34,309 nt of DNA. Origin: CAYPUT01 sp046541715 (lineage in GTDB: Bacteria; Spirochaetota; Spirochaetia; DSM-27196; PWMO01). Location of the stretch: the NCBI GenBank assembly GCA_046541715.1, contig JBKHCS010000021.1, forward strand, positions 1 through 34,309. The letters run 5' to 3'. The notes under the pieces were generated by a model. That model ran no database searches, had not been told where the DNA came from, and worked only from the letters and a program-made list of their open reading frames with translations. Shown here piece by piece: positions 1-8,032 of the stretch. Each line of letters opens with the position of its first letter. The stretch's first letter is position 1. The translations under genes and the position numbers were made by a program.

Positions 1-84
1 TCTGATCGACGGCGAAGAAAGCGGCACATTTCGCGCATTTACCGGGGGTTCGGCTCGAGTAGCGCCGGGGCCCCAAGCGGCGGC
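1..84 (+). pseudogene. PIN-toxin gene fragment, left copy of duplicated segment
   Basis: These bases are a close copy of 14650-14733, with only scattered substitutions by eye, where they form part of the N-terminal coding region of a PIN-domain toxin (LLDTSALIEFLIDGEE). The gene starts upstream of the window. After about position 84 the similarity jumps to sequence equivalent to about 15518 onward, so no complete toxin can follow. It is a fragment, not a functional gene. Confidence 0.6.
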
Positions 85-231
85 TCACACCCCCCAATCG
101 TCTCCGTGTTGGTATCGAAGACCATCATTGCGGGGCTTCGCCCAGGGTCACATCCCCGGCAAGCCTGCTGTACTGCTTCATTAGCATCTGTAGCACATCG
201 CGCCTGATTGCGATACTCGCGTAGGCGACGC
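85..231 (-). pseudogene. Decayed copy of the 176-aa unknown gene found at 15518-16048
   Basis: Read on the minus strand, this stretch keeps recognisable pieces of the intact gene at 15518-16048. It encodes AMMVFD fused directly to TNTETIGG, where the intact protein has AIMVFDAS, then about 24 more residues, then DINTETLGG. Nucleotide blocks such as GTCACATCCCCGGC and CTCGCGTAGGCGACG are shared with 15698-15780. The internal deletion, further small gaps and the missing 5' half show that it is dead. Similarity fades after about position 231; 232-299 shows nothing recognisable. Confidence 0.65.
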
Positions 232-299
232 CTTAATCCAAGGTACGGACGTTTATACGGATGCCGGCTCACGATATTCGATCTACGATGGCCTGAGTT

Positions 300-2042
300 A
301 TGCGAGCACACAGCATCTTAACGTTAGGTCTTACCACGTCGTTGATTCTAATTCTCGGCGCGTGCGCCGGATCCGGGGGAGGGTCCGACGAAGGCGGGGG
401 GGAATCGCATCAGATCGTCGTTGCCGGGTTCATCGTAGAACCGGGCGACCCTCCGGCGACAAACTCGCGAGATGTTCTTCTCTCGATAGCGGTGGAGAAC
501 GCCCAAGAGATGCGATTCCGGAACGAATTGTCGCCGAGCTTTGAAGGCATTCCCTGGCACGCGGTGGAGTCAGACTTCCCTTGGAGCCTGAGTGAAGGGG
601 ACGGGGAGAAGACCGTATTCGCCGAGTTCAGGAATGGCTCGGGCGGCTATGCGGAGGCTTCCGACAACATCGTGCTCTCAACCCAAGGGCCCACAGTAGT
701 CGAGTTCGCCGTCGCCGGCGACGCGCTCTACACCAATACCCGGTCCGTCTCGGTGTCGATGGTTGCTCCCAATGCCGCGACCATCCGCTTGGGGAACGAG
801 AGCGCAGGCGGAAGCATCGAATGGGAAGACTCCGCGCTCCCCGCGGAAAACCCCAGGAGCTGGACGCTCACCCCCGGAGACGGGACCAAGCGCGTCTACG
901 GCGAGTTCTCGGATGCCCTGGGAAACACCACGACGGTGAGCGATCAAATCGTCTTGGACACGGTTCCCCCGACGATCAGCAATTTTCGCATCAACCGAGA
1001 TCCTCGGAGCCTCGACAATCCGCCGTATATCAACGACCGCGACGTCTGGCTCCGAAGCTCGGCCTCGGGGGCAACTCAGATGAGGGTCAAGGAGGGAACG
1101 GCGGCCTGGCCCGGTAATCCCGAAAGCGGCTGGGTGGCCTTTAGTGACTCGGTCGCCTTTACCCTGTCCGCCGGAGACGGAGAAAAGAGAGTCGACGCGC
1201 AGTACCGGGATGCTGCGGAGAACGTCGCCTCGGCATCGGACACCATCACCCTCGACACGACGCCACCAACCGGCTACCTAACACTCCGGGACGTGTCGAG
1301 CAGTTTGTACTCCTACACGGACAAGCGCATCGTTACTCTCGATCTGACGGTGAGCGGCGATTACCGGCCGCTGAAGTACACAGCCTGGTACCGCTACGCG
1401 AACGACATGAGATGGCAAACCTATGTCCCGAGTTCCGGTCCGGAGATCGAGACCGAGCTCTCACCCATTGCAGGTACCAAGACCGTTCAGATCCAGGTCC
1501 AAGACGATGCGCTTAACGTGGCCACCTTCACCGATACGATCAACTACTCGCCTACCTTCGCCTCGATCGATTCCTACGACGTCTACGAGGCAAGCTGGAC
1601 CGACGACTTTGGTCAGTCCGTGATTCTTGCAGGGGCGGATAGCGGAAGCCGCAGAGATGATCTGCCGCAAGGTACCATCGTGGTGTTCAAGACCAACTAC
1701 ACTCCCCCGGGAGGCAGCGTGAACCGGGGTAAGCTCGAGGTCACGGGCCGCTGGGATGGGAATGACTTCTTCAACCATATCCGCATGCGAATGACCCTCT
1801 ACCGGGGCCATACGAATCCACCGCAGGCGGTGGATACACATGAGCTCTATTTCCGGGGAGATCCCAGCCATCCCTACTGCTACGATTTGGACACGAACAC
1901 GGAGTACAGTGACTGCTGGGATTGGAAGGACTTCCCCGCCGCGGATCTCTGTTGGACGGTCGGCAACTACTACGACGGCGTATACCGAAACTTCTCTCCG
2001 GTAAACGGCGCCGAGTTTGTGATCTATCGACCCGGAAACTGA
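300..2042 (+). CDS. Lipoprotein with three Ig-like repeats
   Basis: Predicted outer-surface or periplasmic lipoprotein of 580 aa. The first 22 residues are a signal peptide ending in the lipobox LGAC (Cys22), followed by a Gly/Ser-rich stretch. Three degenerate repeats of about 90 residues lie at roughly 41-130, 133-223 and 226-323. Each ends with a GDGxKxVxxxF segment, then SDxIxLDTxPPT, a pattern typical of bacterial Ig-like surface proteins. A weaker fourth unit follows. The C-terminal 170 residues form a different domain, rich in Trp, Tyr and Asp with several Cys, that I do not recognise. The start is the ATG just before the signal peptide; the Shine-Dalgarno is poor. It has its own terminator and lacks the shared regulatory element seen upstream of other lipoprotein genes here. 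The role is probably adhesion or surface structure, inferred only from architecture. Confidence 0.85.
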   Translation: MRAHSILTLGLTTSLILILGACAGSGGGSDEGGGESHQIVVAGFIVEPGDPPATNSRDVLLSIAVENAQEMRFRNELSPSFEGIPWHAVESDFPWSLSEGDGEKTVFAEFRNGSGGYAEASDNIVLSTQGPTVVEFAVAGDALYTNTRSVSVSMVAPNAATIRLGNESAGGSIEWEDSALPAENPRSWTLTPGDGTKRVYGEFSDALGNTTTVSDQIVLDTVPPTISNFRINRDPRSLDNPPYINDRDVWLRSSASGATQMRVKEGTAAWPGNPESGWVAFSDSVAFTLSAGDGEKRVDAQYRDAAENVASASDTITLDTTPPTGYLTLRDVSSSLYSYTDKRIVTLDLTVSGDYRPLKYTAWYRYANDMRWQTYVPSSGPEIETELSPIAGTKTVQIQVQDDALNVATFTDTINYSPTFASIDSYDVYEASWTDDFGQSVILAGADSGSRRDDLPQGTIVVFKTNYTPPGGSVNRGKLEVTGRWDGNDFFNHIRMRMTLYRGHTNPPQAVDTHELYFRGDPSHPYCYDLDTNTEYSDCWDWKDFPAADLCWTVGNYYDGVYRNFSPVNGAEFVIYRPGN

Positions 2043-2074
2043 ACCGCCCGGCTTTCCAGTCGGGCGGTCTCTTT
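2043..2074 (+). terminator. Rho-independent terminator after the Ig-repeat lipoprotein
   Basis: ACCGCCCG (2043-2050) pairs perfectly with CGGGCGGT (2061-2068) around a 10-nt loop and is followed by CTCTTTG. It begins right after the stop codon and lies between two convergent genes. The pyrimidine tract favours termination of the plus-strand gene. Confidence 0.75.
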
Positions 2075-2079
2075 GTGGA

Positions 2080-3279
2080 TCACTCGACAATACAGTTGTC
2101 CAGGCAAAAAGCCAACCCGAGTAGCGCATAACCTGCACTACAATTCGCATTGCTGACTCCGTCTAGCCAGTTCGACGTCGTTTTTGATCGATTACTGATG
2201 CCCGCTCCTATTCCGTAATCCCGACTCCAATTGTCGCAATCGTAACCGCTTGCGGTCCCGTCGTTGTTGCTCCCGGTCCAGAAGTAGACATGATCCTGCG
2301 TGCCTAACGCCGTTCCAATGGTCGTATCAATGGTGCCATCGGTAAAGTCCTCCCAGTTATCCGCCAGTTGATAGGTCGAATTGCCGGTGTCTCGAATAAC
2401 GCCAATTACCGGTACATCGGAGGGAACGCAGTGATTCGAGGGAAAATCGGCAATCGCGTCACCGGTCATAGAGACAAAGCCGAGAGTCTTAAAATCGGAC
2501 GTGCCGCTAAGTCCGTCATCTAAGAAAGGTTCCACCAAATGGTCGATATGGTGGCGGCTTCCGCCCATATCCGAGACCCAGGCTTTAGTTCCGTAATAGA
2601 GGAAGACCGCATTGGTGTCGGGCGAGATCGCGCCGCAATCGTAGTCTCGGGTGATACCCGTCACCGAACCCGAAAAGCCCGCAGTAATCTTGTCACCCGA
2701 TTCCGTGTTGAGCTCTATATCAAAAACGTACTCAGAGCCGACTTCTCCCACGGCAATAGTTCCCCCAACAATGGTCTGCGTAGTAACGTAATCCGTTCCG
2801 AAGCCAATTTCCCCGGGCGTCGCAGCGTCAAGATCCACGGATTCTAGAATGTTGTTTTCAAAGTCATAGCTAACGCCGGTGGCGAGAAACACGGATGCTA
2901 CGTCGTTGCCCTGGGGCGCCAACCGGACCGGATAGACACCCGGTTTTAGGGGGGTGGTCGGATCCCCATCGTAGATGCCCATCCGTATGTAGGTCGTGTC
3001 ACTCATGGATCCGGTGAGGTATCCTTCTGCAACGAGGTCGATGGCTTCCTCGGAAGTAAGACTACCGCCTACGAGGTGAACCATCACCATAAAGTCTCCG
3101 TCCATGGTGGATTTCTCGTCCGTCAGAACCAAGTGCCGGAAGCTGTCTTGGGGAAGCGCAATGGTAGAGCCTCCCGAGACCTCGCCCCCACCGCCGGCGC
3201 CGCCACAGCCTGTCAAGAATGCGATAAACGCTCCAACCACCATCGAAAGCGCCCACATTCGGTATCCCTTAATGCTCAT
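2080..3279 (-). CDS. Lipoprotein with a C-terminal DUF1554 domain
   Basis: Predicted lipoprotein of 399 aa. The signal peptide ends in the lipobox LTGC (Cys25), followed by CGGAGGGG. Residues about 45-210 form a beta-rich domain that also occurs in the 788-aa lipoprotein encoded next to it (shared GxxPxR, DFxNN, and a 34-residue ungapped block near 173-206). Residues about 225-395 match the DUF1554 pattern known from Leptospira lipoproteins: KAWVSDMGG, an NW segment, then FWTG, CDNW and GISNRS with paired Cys near the end. This is the main taxonomic hint towards spirochaetes. A strong Shine-Dalgarno (GGGAGGTG, 3284-3291) sets the start. Upstream is copy A of the shared 19-bp element, then the divergent LuxR-type regulator. 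Molecular function unknown. Confidence 0.85.
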   Translation of the reverse strand: MSIKGYRMWALSMVVGAFIAFLTGCGGAGGGGEVSGGSTIALPQDSFRHLVLTDEKSTMDGDFMVMVHLVGGSLTSEEAIDLVAEGYLTGSMSDTTYIRMGIYDGDPTTPLKPGVYPVRLAPQGNDVASVFLATGVSYDFENNILESVDLDAATPGEIGFGTDYVTTQTIVGGTIAVGEVGSEYVFDIELNTESGDKITAGFSGSVTGITRDYDCGAISPDTNAVFLYYGTKAWVSDMGGSRHHIDHLVEPFLDDGLSGTSDFKTLGFVSMTGDAIADFPSNHCVPSDVPVIGVIRDTGNSTYQLADNWEDFTDGTIDTTIGTALGTQDHVYFWTGSNNDGTASGYDCDNWSRDYGIGAGISNRSKTTSNWLDGVSNANCSAGYALLGLAFCLDNCIVE

Positions 3280-3306
3280 AAAGCACCTCCCTGCGATTTC
3301 GCTACG

Positions 3307-3351
3307 AAGATGCTGTTACGAAGAAGAGGCTTCCATACGTACTTTGATGAC
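3307..3351 (-). promoter_or_regulatory. Shared activator-type promoter, copy A
   Basis: On the minus strand GTCATCAAAGTACGTATGG (3351-3333) is followed after exactly 20 nt by a -10-like CATCTT (3312-3307), and the lipoprotein ATG lies 27 nt further on. No good -35 box is present. The element would be centred near -42. It sits in the gap between the DUF1554 lipoprotein gene and the divergent LuxR-type regulator gene. Three more copies occur near 7.0, 10.5 and 11.3 kb. Confidence 0.65.
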
Positions 3352-3438
3352 GCGTGAACTTGCCGTGCAAACATGAGCAAAATAGCCTACAATAGAGCGG
3401 TAGCGGCCTACGGCCAATCCTGGGAAGGAGTAGCGGCA

Positions 3439-4500
3439 GTGGCATCGAAGGACGACAGGACTATCTCTTCCATTGTGGAGATGTCCTACCGTATCGACCT
3501 ACCGGCGCCTGAATGGCAACAGATTCTGACGAACCTCGCATTCGACGCCGCAGGGGGGCAGCTGGGCCTTATTTCCTATGAGTTTGACGCCTCGGATCGG
3601 GACTCGCCGCCGAAGCGTCTCGGAAGCCTTGCCATGGCCGGCGAGGTGCGCGCCTTCTTGGAAGAGACCGACCCCGTGGGACAAGAGCTGCAGGGCCGGT
3701 GGTTTCAACTCTTGATGCAAGGGGCCTCCTGCACCTGCGTCACCTTTACCGTCTCCGAGAAGCTGCAGAACCTCGGCTTGCGTGTGGCCGATTTTCCTCC
3801 GCTTGAGAGCCGGTTCCGGCGGCTCGGCTTCCGGGATCTCCTGCTTTCCTGGGCCGTAAGAGCGCCCGGAGCAGCCCTGGCCTTTGCCCAGCCGTTGACG
3901 CAAGCGCGGCTGCTGTCCGCCACGGAGGCGGCGCGGTGGGAGCGTCTCGGAAACCATGTGGCCTGCGGCTACCGGCTTCGCTCGGAGCTGGCCGGGACGG
4001 CTCCCCTCCACCGCGCCGCCGCGGTCTTTCGTCCCGACGGCCGCCCGGAGCAGCTTGACGGCGCTACGGCGGCCCGGCGAGAGGCCTTGAGTCACCTCGT
4101 CAGATCAATAGACAAAGCCCGGGCAGCCGATTTCCGCCGGGGCACGGCCTCTGTTGTGGACCTCTGGAAGGGCCTTATCGATGGGCGATGGATCCTCTTC
4201 GACCACGTCGATCTGGACGGCAAGCGCTACATTCTGCTTGTGGATGGGAGGGACGGGTTGTCAAAAATGCGCTCTCTCTCCCCAAAGGAACGTGCCGTCG
4301 CCCGGGCCGTCGCCGAGAATCGAACGAACAAGGAGATAGCCTTTGAGCTCGGCATCGGCCTTCCGTCGGTGGCGACCTATCTAAGCCGGGCCCTCGCCAA
4401 GCTGGGAGTCTCCAGCCGCCGGGATTTGCAGGCCGTATACGCAGCCTTGAAGAGCGCAGAAGGCAGCGGGACCGGAGATGGCAGTATTTCCGAGAGATGA
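3439..4500 (+). CDS. LuxR-family transcriptional regulator with a large N-terminal domain
   Basis: DNA-binding regulator of about 353 aa. The C-terminal 60 residues are a typical LuxR/GerE helix-turn-helix: LSPKERAVARAVAENRTNKE, then IAFELGIGLPSVATYLSRAL and AKLGVSSRRDL. The N-terminal region of about 270 residues is not recognised; it may be a sensor. The GTG at 3439 is preferred because GGAAGGAG (3423-3430) lies 8 nt upstream. An in-frame ATG at 3373 has no ribosome site, and a TACAAT (3388-3393) that could be a -10 lies between the two. The gene is divergent from the DUF1554 lipoprotein with copy A of the shared element in between, so it is a candidate regulator of that element. Confidence 0.85.
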   Translation: MASKDDRTISSIVEMSYRIDLPAPEWQQILTNLAFDAAGGQLGLISYEFDASDRDSPPKRLGSLAMAGEVRAFLEETDPVGQELQGRWFQLLMQGASCTCVTFTVSEKLQNLGLRVADFPPLESRFRRLGFRDLLLSWAVRAPGAALAFAQPLTQARLLSATEAARWERLGNHVACGYRLRSELAGTAPLHRAAAVFRPDGRPEQLDGATAARREALSHLVRSIDKARAADFRRGTASVVDLWKGLIDGRWILFDHVDLDGKRYILLVDGRDGLSKMRSLSPKERAVARAVAENRTNKEIAFELGIGLPSVATYLSRALAKLGVSSRRDLQAVYAALKSAEGSGTGDGSISER

Positions 4501-4586
4501 GTCGCCCGGCCCGAGCTTCAGAGGCCCGGACCGGTCTTCTTTCCGCCGGCAGCCCGGCGGGTCGTCGGGAATAGCGCCCAGAGTCG

Positions 4587-6953
4587 CTACCAAGAGCCTG
4601 ATATCGTCTGTTCTCCGTCTGTCAGCGCCCAATCTCCGTCGTTCCCGTCTTGGCTGATATTGAACAGAATATACTCGTCCACGCTGTCATTTTGATAGGT
4701 CTCTATTCGAGCCTCATATCTATTCGCGCCGTCGGTCAAATAGCGCCAGAATAGATCAATATGATCCCCGCTGGTAACGAATCGTGCTGTTCCAAGAATG
4801 GCATCGCGGAAGAAGGATGCAGAGAAGAAAGGAGACGTATCCGGCGGGTCCAAGTAGTAGTCAAATGCCCAGACCGCTTCTCCTTCCAGAGACTCAGATG
4901 TGATGCAAACCTTGTAATCCTCTCCGGGAGCCGACACTTCCCAACACCATCTTGCTGGAAAAAAGAACGCCGGATTGAGGGAAGCAGGACGATATGACCA
5001 GGTTACCGTCCATTCGGTTTGCCCCTCCTCAAAGGTGAAGGTCTCAGGGCTATCCTCGGTCCAGTGCTCGGTGGCTCTGTCCAGATCGCGAATAAAGCCT
5101 TCGGCCAAGCTATATAAAAAATAGTATCCAGCAGCATCAGGTCCCATGCTTTCCGACGCTCCGTCTCCTAGTGGAAAGAAGTCTATCCCTGGGAAATACG
5201 CCTCTCTAGGGTGAGGCACCGTCGCAGTCACCGTCCGCGACGGACCGAGATTGCCCACCTGGTCTCGCGCTTGGACGGTAAACTCGTACTCCCGTCTGGC
5301 CTTCAGGCCGTTTCGAGTATAATTTGCGACTCCATTGGCCACAGTAGCTGTTCCTCCGGCATCCGCAGGCGTCCAGGAGACTACGATTTCGTCCAAATCG
5401 GAGTCATTGGGATCGTCCCAGGTAAGTTGAATCTCGCCGATGGAAGCCGTGGCTGTGAGGTCGCCGACGGGTTCCGGGCCCTCCTTGTCAATCGTGACAT
5501 TCACCGTGGTTGCGTTGTCGGACCTGTTTCCCGCCTCGTCGGTCTGTCGGGCCGTAATCTGGTAGGTTCCGTGGGAGGAGAGCGTAACGGGTCCGGAGTA
5601 CGCGCTCCAACTGCTCCCGCCGTTGACCGAGTACTGTACCCAAGCTCCAGACTCAATGTTGCCTACGCTGAAGGTAACGTTGTTTCGGGTTACCGTTCCG
5701 TTGGAGACTCCCAAGATTGTGGGAGCCTCAGGCGGGGTCAGGTCCGGGGGATCGGCCTCAAGCAGCAGATCGATCGGCCCGCTGTATGTGCCGGTAACCG
5801 TGTTCCCCGTGTCAAGGTCAAAGGAGAAATCCAGCGTGTAGTTCGAGCCGGAGCGGCTGATCTCCAGCTGCCCGTCTTCGATATCGTAATCCCAAATCTG
5901 GCCGCTCCAGAACGGTTCCGGTGAGGTGGAACCGCCATGGTCGGAACCGAGATACGCATTGTTGGCAAAGTCCAAGCCGAGACCGAGGACGAAGTTTGCC
6001 GAGAAGGCGTTCCCGGAGGTCTCGGAGTTCGGTCTGATGGGGAAGGATCCGGTGGGGAGCTCCTGCGTCAGGCCGGGCTTGCGGATCTCGAAACTCACGA
6101 ACCGGAGACCGCTCAGCGTACCCAGGTTCGGGTCCGGTACCGGCATCAGGGATGCTATGTCTGGTTGATCCCCGACGATGTTGACCACCACAGCCCAGCC
6201 GCTATCAGAATCGTAGTCTTCGAACTGCACACCCAGCCGGTGGAGGTCGGTCAGGACGTTTCCGGTAAAGGGTGTCTCTTCGGTGATTGTGACCCCGGCC
6301 GATGCGTTTCCCGCGTCGTCGACCGTCCGGAGGGTAAAGGTGTAGCTTCGTCCGTTGGTAAGCCCCGTCGCCGTGTAGCTCTCCGTTCCGGCGGATACCG
6401 ACTGCCAGGTATCGCCGTCGGGATCCCAGCGTATCTCAACTCGATCGAGGTCGCTGTCCCCGGGATCCGTCCAGGTTAGGGTTACCCGCCCATCGCCGGG
6501 GGACGATTGCAAGGAGCTGACTTCTGCCGGAGCGTCAACGTTCGGTTCCTGGGGGGTGGCGGTGGCGGTGACTCCGCCGGAGACGTTACCCGCCGAGTCG
6601 ACCGCCACGACGGTAAAGGTGTAGGCCCGGTCGTTTAAGAGGCCCGTCGCGGTGTAGGATTCGGTACCCGGGGTCACCGTCTGAGCGGCCGCCCCGTCGG
6701 GATCCCAGGTAATGAGTATCTCGGCCAGATCACTATCCGGCGGATCGCTCCAGGACAGGGTTATCAACTCGTCCCCTGCGGCCGTCGATAGCGAGGCGAC
6801 GTCAGCCGGGGGAGTGGTATCCGCCGGGGTTCCTGCACCTGGGTCCCCCCCGGAGGGATCGCCTCCTCCGGCGCCGGCACCACCGCATCCGGCCAGCACA
6901 AGAGCGAGCGCCACCAATCCTGCGGCCACCAACCATCGACAATTACGCAACAT
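4587..6953 (-). CDS. Large lipoprotein with FN3 and Ig-like domains
   Basis: Predicted lipoprotein of 788 aa. The signal peptide ends in LAGC (Cys23), followed by a Gly/Pro-rich linker to about residue 48. FN3 domains lie at about 49-135 and 141-228 (ITLSWSDPPDSDL, SYTATGLLNDRAYTFTV). Residues about 234-400 repeat the unknown beta domain of the DUF1554 lipoprotein. An Ig-like domain follows (about 408-490, PPEAPTI to TIDKEGP), then a third FN3 (about 492-580) and an unrecognised C-terminal region of about 200 residues. GGAGGAG just upstream of the ATG sets the start. Upstream is copy B of the shared 19-bp element. Probable extracellular scaffold or binding protein, judged by architecture only. 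No clean terminator was found in the short gap to the convergent regulator gene. Confidence 0.85.
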   Translation of the reverse strand: MLRNCRWLVAAGLVALALVLAGCGGAGAGGGDPSGGDPGAGTPADTTPPADVASLSTAAGDELITLSWSDPPDSDLAEILITWDPDGAAAQTVTPGTESYTATGLLNDRAYTFTVVAVDSAGNVSGGVTATATPQEPNVDAPAEVSSLQSSPGDGRVTLTWTDPGDSDLDRVEIRWDPDGDTWQSVSAGTESYTATGLTNGRSYTFTLRTVDDAGNASAGVTITEETPFTGNVLTDLHRLGVQFEDYDSDSGWAVVVNIVGDQPDIASLMPVPDPNLGTLSGLRFVSFEIRKPGLTQELPTGSFPIRPNSETSGNAFSANFVLGLGLDFANNAYLGSDHGGSTSPEPFWSGQIWDYDIEDGQLEISRSGSNYTLDFSFDLDTGNTVTGTYSGPIDLLLEADPPDLTPPEAPTILGVSNGTVTRNNVTFSVGNIESGAWVQYSVNGGSSWSAYSGPVTLSSHGTYQITARQTDEAGNRSDNATTVNVTIDKEGPEPVGDLTATASIGEIQLTWDDPNDSDLDEIVVSWTPADAGGTATVANGVANYTRNGLKARREYEFTVQARDQVGNLGPSRTVTATVPHPREAYFPGIDFFPLGDGASESMGPDAAGYYFLYSLAEGFIRDLDRATEHWTEDSPETFTFEEGQTEWTVTWSYRPASLNPAFFFPARWCWEVSAPGEDYKVCITSESLEGEAVWAFDYYLDPPDTSPFFSASFFRDAILGTARFVTSGDHIDLFWRYLTDGANRYEARIETYQNDSVDEYILFNISQDGNDGDWALTDGEQTISGSW

Positions 6954-6974
6954 AGCATACTCCTCCGGTAAGCA

Positions 6975-7019
6975 ATAATAGCTGTATACGAAAAGGGCGG
7001 CTATACGTAGTTTGGTGAC
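6975..7019 (-). promoter_or_regulatory. Shared activator-type promoter, copy B
   Basis: GTCACCAAACTACGTATAG (7019-7001, minus strand) is followed after 20 nt by TATTAT (6980-6975), a good -10 box. The predicted start of transcription is near 6968, just before the GGAGGAG of the 788-aa lipoprotein gene. Bases around the -10 and ribosome site (ATTGCTTACCGG-GGAGTA) are also conserved in copy C, so these two promoters look like duplicates. Confidence 0.7.
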
Positions 7020-7124
7020 ATGGCAGCAGAGCGTGCCTCAGGCCCCTGTACGTCCTCGACTCCCTTGACCGCCGACCCTTCCTGAGAGGTCAACGTGACG
7101 GTTCCCATAGCCAAGGATGAGAAG

Positions 7125-7143
7125 AGTGCCCTAGAAGGGCGCT
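7125..7143 (-). terminator. Probable terminator of the SPFH operon
   Basis: On the minus strand AGCGCCCT and AGGGCACT form an 8-bp stem with one mismatch around a 3-nt loop, followed by a pyrimidine-rich CTTCTCATCCTT. It lies just past the last gene of the operon. The rest of 7020-7152 shows nothing else. Confidence 0.45.
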
Positions 7144-7152
7144 GCGTTTTCG

Positions 7153-7989
7153 CTACGCGATACTTGTCTTGAAGAACTCCCGTAGCTCGCCAAGCCCGAT
7201 CCCGAACTCCTCGCAGTAGCGCCGGATGATGCTCAGCTCCTCGGGTTCGACCTCACCGTCGGCAATCGCCACGGCATAGGCGATGCTCAGGCTCCGCAAT
7301 TGCTCACTCCGGGCGGCCCGGCTGAGGGTCCACCGGATCGCTCCCTCCAGGTAGGAGAGAGCCATTGGGTAGTCCAAACCCGCTTCTTCGAGTTTCGACA
7401 GAAAGGCCGCAACTTTCTCCACTCCGAAGTGCTCACGAATCAGTGCGGTCTCCTCATCGCTGGGATCGTCGTCGGAAAACCCAACCCACGCAGAGAGCGC
7501 AATTCCTGCCTCGCTAAGGGTAAGCTCCAGGGAGTCGGGCACGGGATTGGTCTCCACCGCGACGCTCGCGGCGCCCTCGTCGCTGCTTGACTCGTCGATC
7601 TCCGGGATGCCGGAGGCGAGGGCTGCCTGAGCATCGGCCATTTCAACCTCGAGTGCCGCGGCAACTCGCCTGAGGAGCTTCATCTCCTCTTGGTCGGCCT
7701 CTCCGTCGGCAAGTGCCAAGGCAAGCGAGACCGCTACGGTGCGCAACCGAAACTCGGGTGGTGCCGCCTTGAGTGCCGCGACGATCGGCCCCTCGAGACC
7801 TCGAAGATCTGAAGGATAGGCGACGCCTGCCGCGGAGAGCTTTTCCTGAAACGACTCCGCGGTTGCGTGGCGATAGTACTTGCGAAGCACGACGCCCTCG
7901 GCCTCACTCGGATCGTCGTCGGCGAACGAAACAAGCGCCGCAAGGCCCACCGCCGCCTCGGATTGCGTTAGGTTGATGTTCTCGCTCAC
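7153..7989 (-). CDS. Protein with two tandem TerB-like domains
   Basis: About 278 aa, acidic and helical, with no signal peptide. It has two copies of a domain of about 125 residues. Each starts with an LT(Q/L)SEA motif and FxDDDPS, and ends with a TerB-like helix containing ADGE followed by acidic residues and LLRR or IIRR (ALADGEADQEEMKLLRR; AIADGEVEPEELSIIRR). TerB domains bind divalent metal and occur in stress-response modules of the tellurite-resistance type. The GTG at 7989 has GGAG 7 nt upstream. An in-frame ATG at 8049 would overlap the preceding gene and encode an atypical Arg-rich leader. Last gene of the operon with the zinc-ribbon and SPFH genes, so it probably works with the membrane-associated SPFH protein. 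Confidence 0.75.
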   Translation of the reverse strand: MSENINLTQSEAAVGLAALVSFADDDPSEAEGVVLRKYYRHATAESFQEKLSAAGVAYPSDLRGLEGPIVAALKAAPPEFRLRTVAVSLALALADGEADQEEMKLLRRVAAALEVEMADAQAALASGIPEIDESSSDEGAASVAVETNPVPDSLELTLSEAGIALSAWVGFSDDDPSDEETALIREHFGVEKVAAFLSKLEEAGLDYPMALSYLEGAIRWTLSRAARSEQLRSLSIAYAVAIADGEVEPEELSIIRRYCEEFGIGLGELREFFKTSIA

Positions 7990-8032
7990 GGCGCGTCTCC
8001 GGAACGTAGGCGCCCGGTGCGGTAGGCCCACC

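Noticed and set aside
1461..2150. Long open frame on the minus strand opposite the Ig-repeat lipoprotein
   Set aside because: It lies opposite a well-supported lipoprotein gene, has no recognisable domains and no ribosome site. The same reasoning removes the long frames opposite the kor, tct and LuxR genes.
4501..4586. Intrinsic terminator between the large LuxR gene and the FN3 lipoprotein
   Set aside because: GGCCCG-type repeats are present but give only a bulged stem without a clear T-tract.
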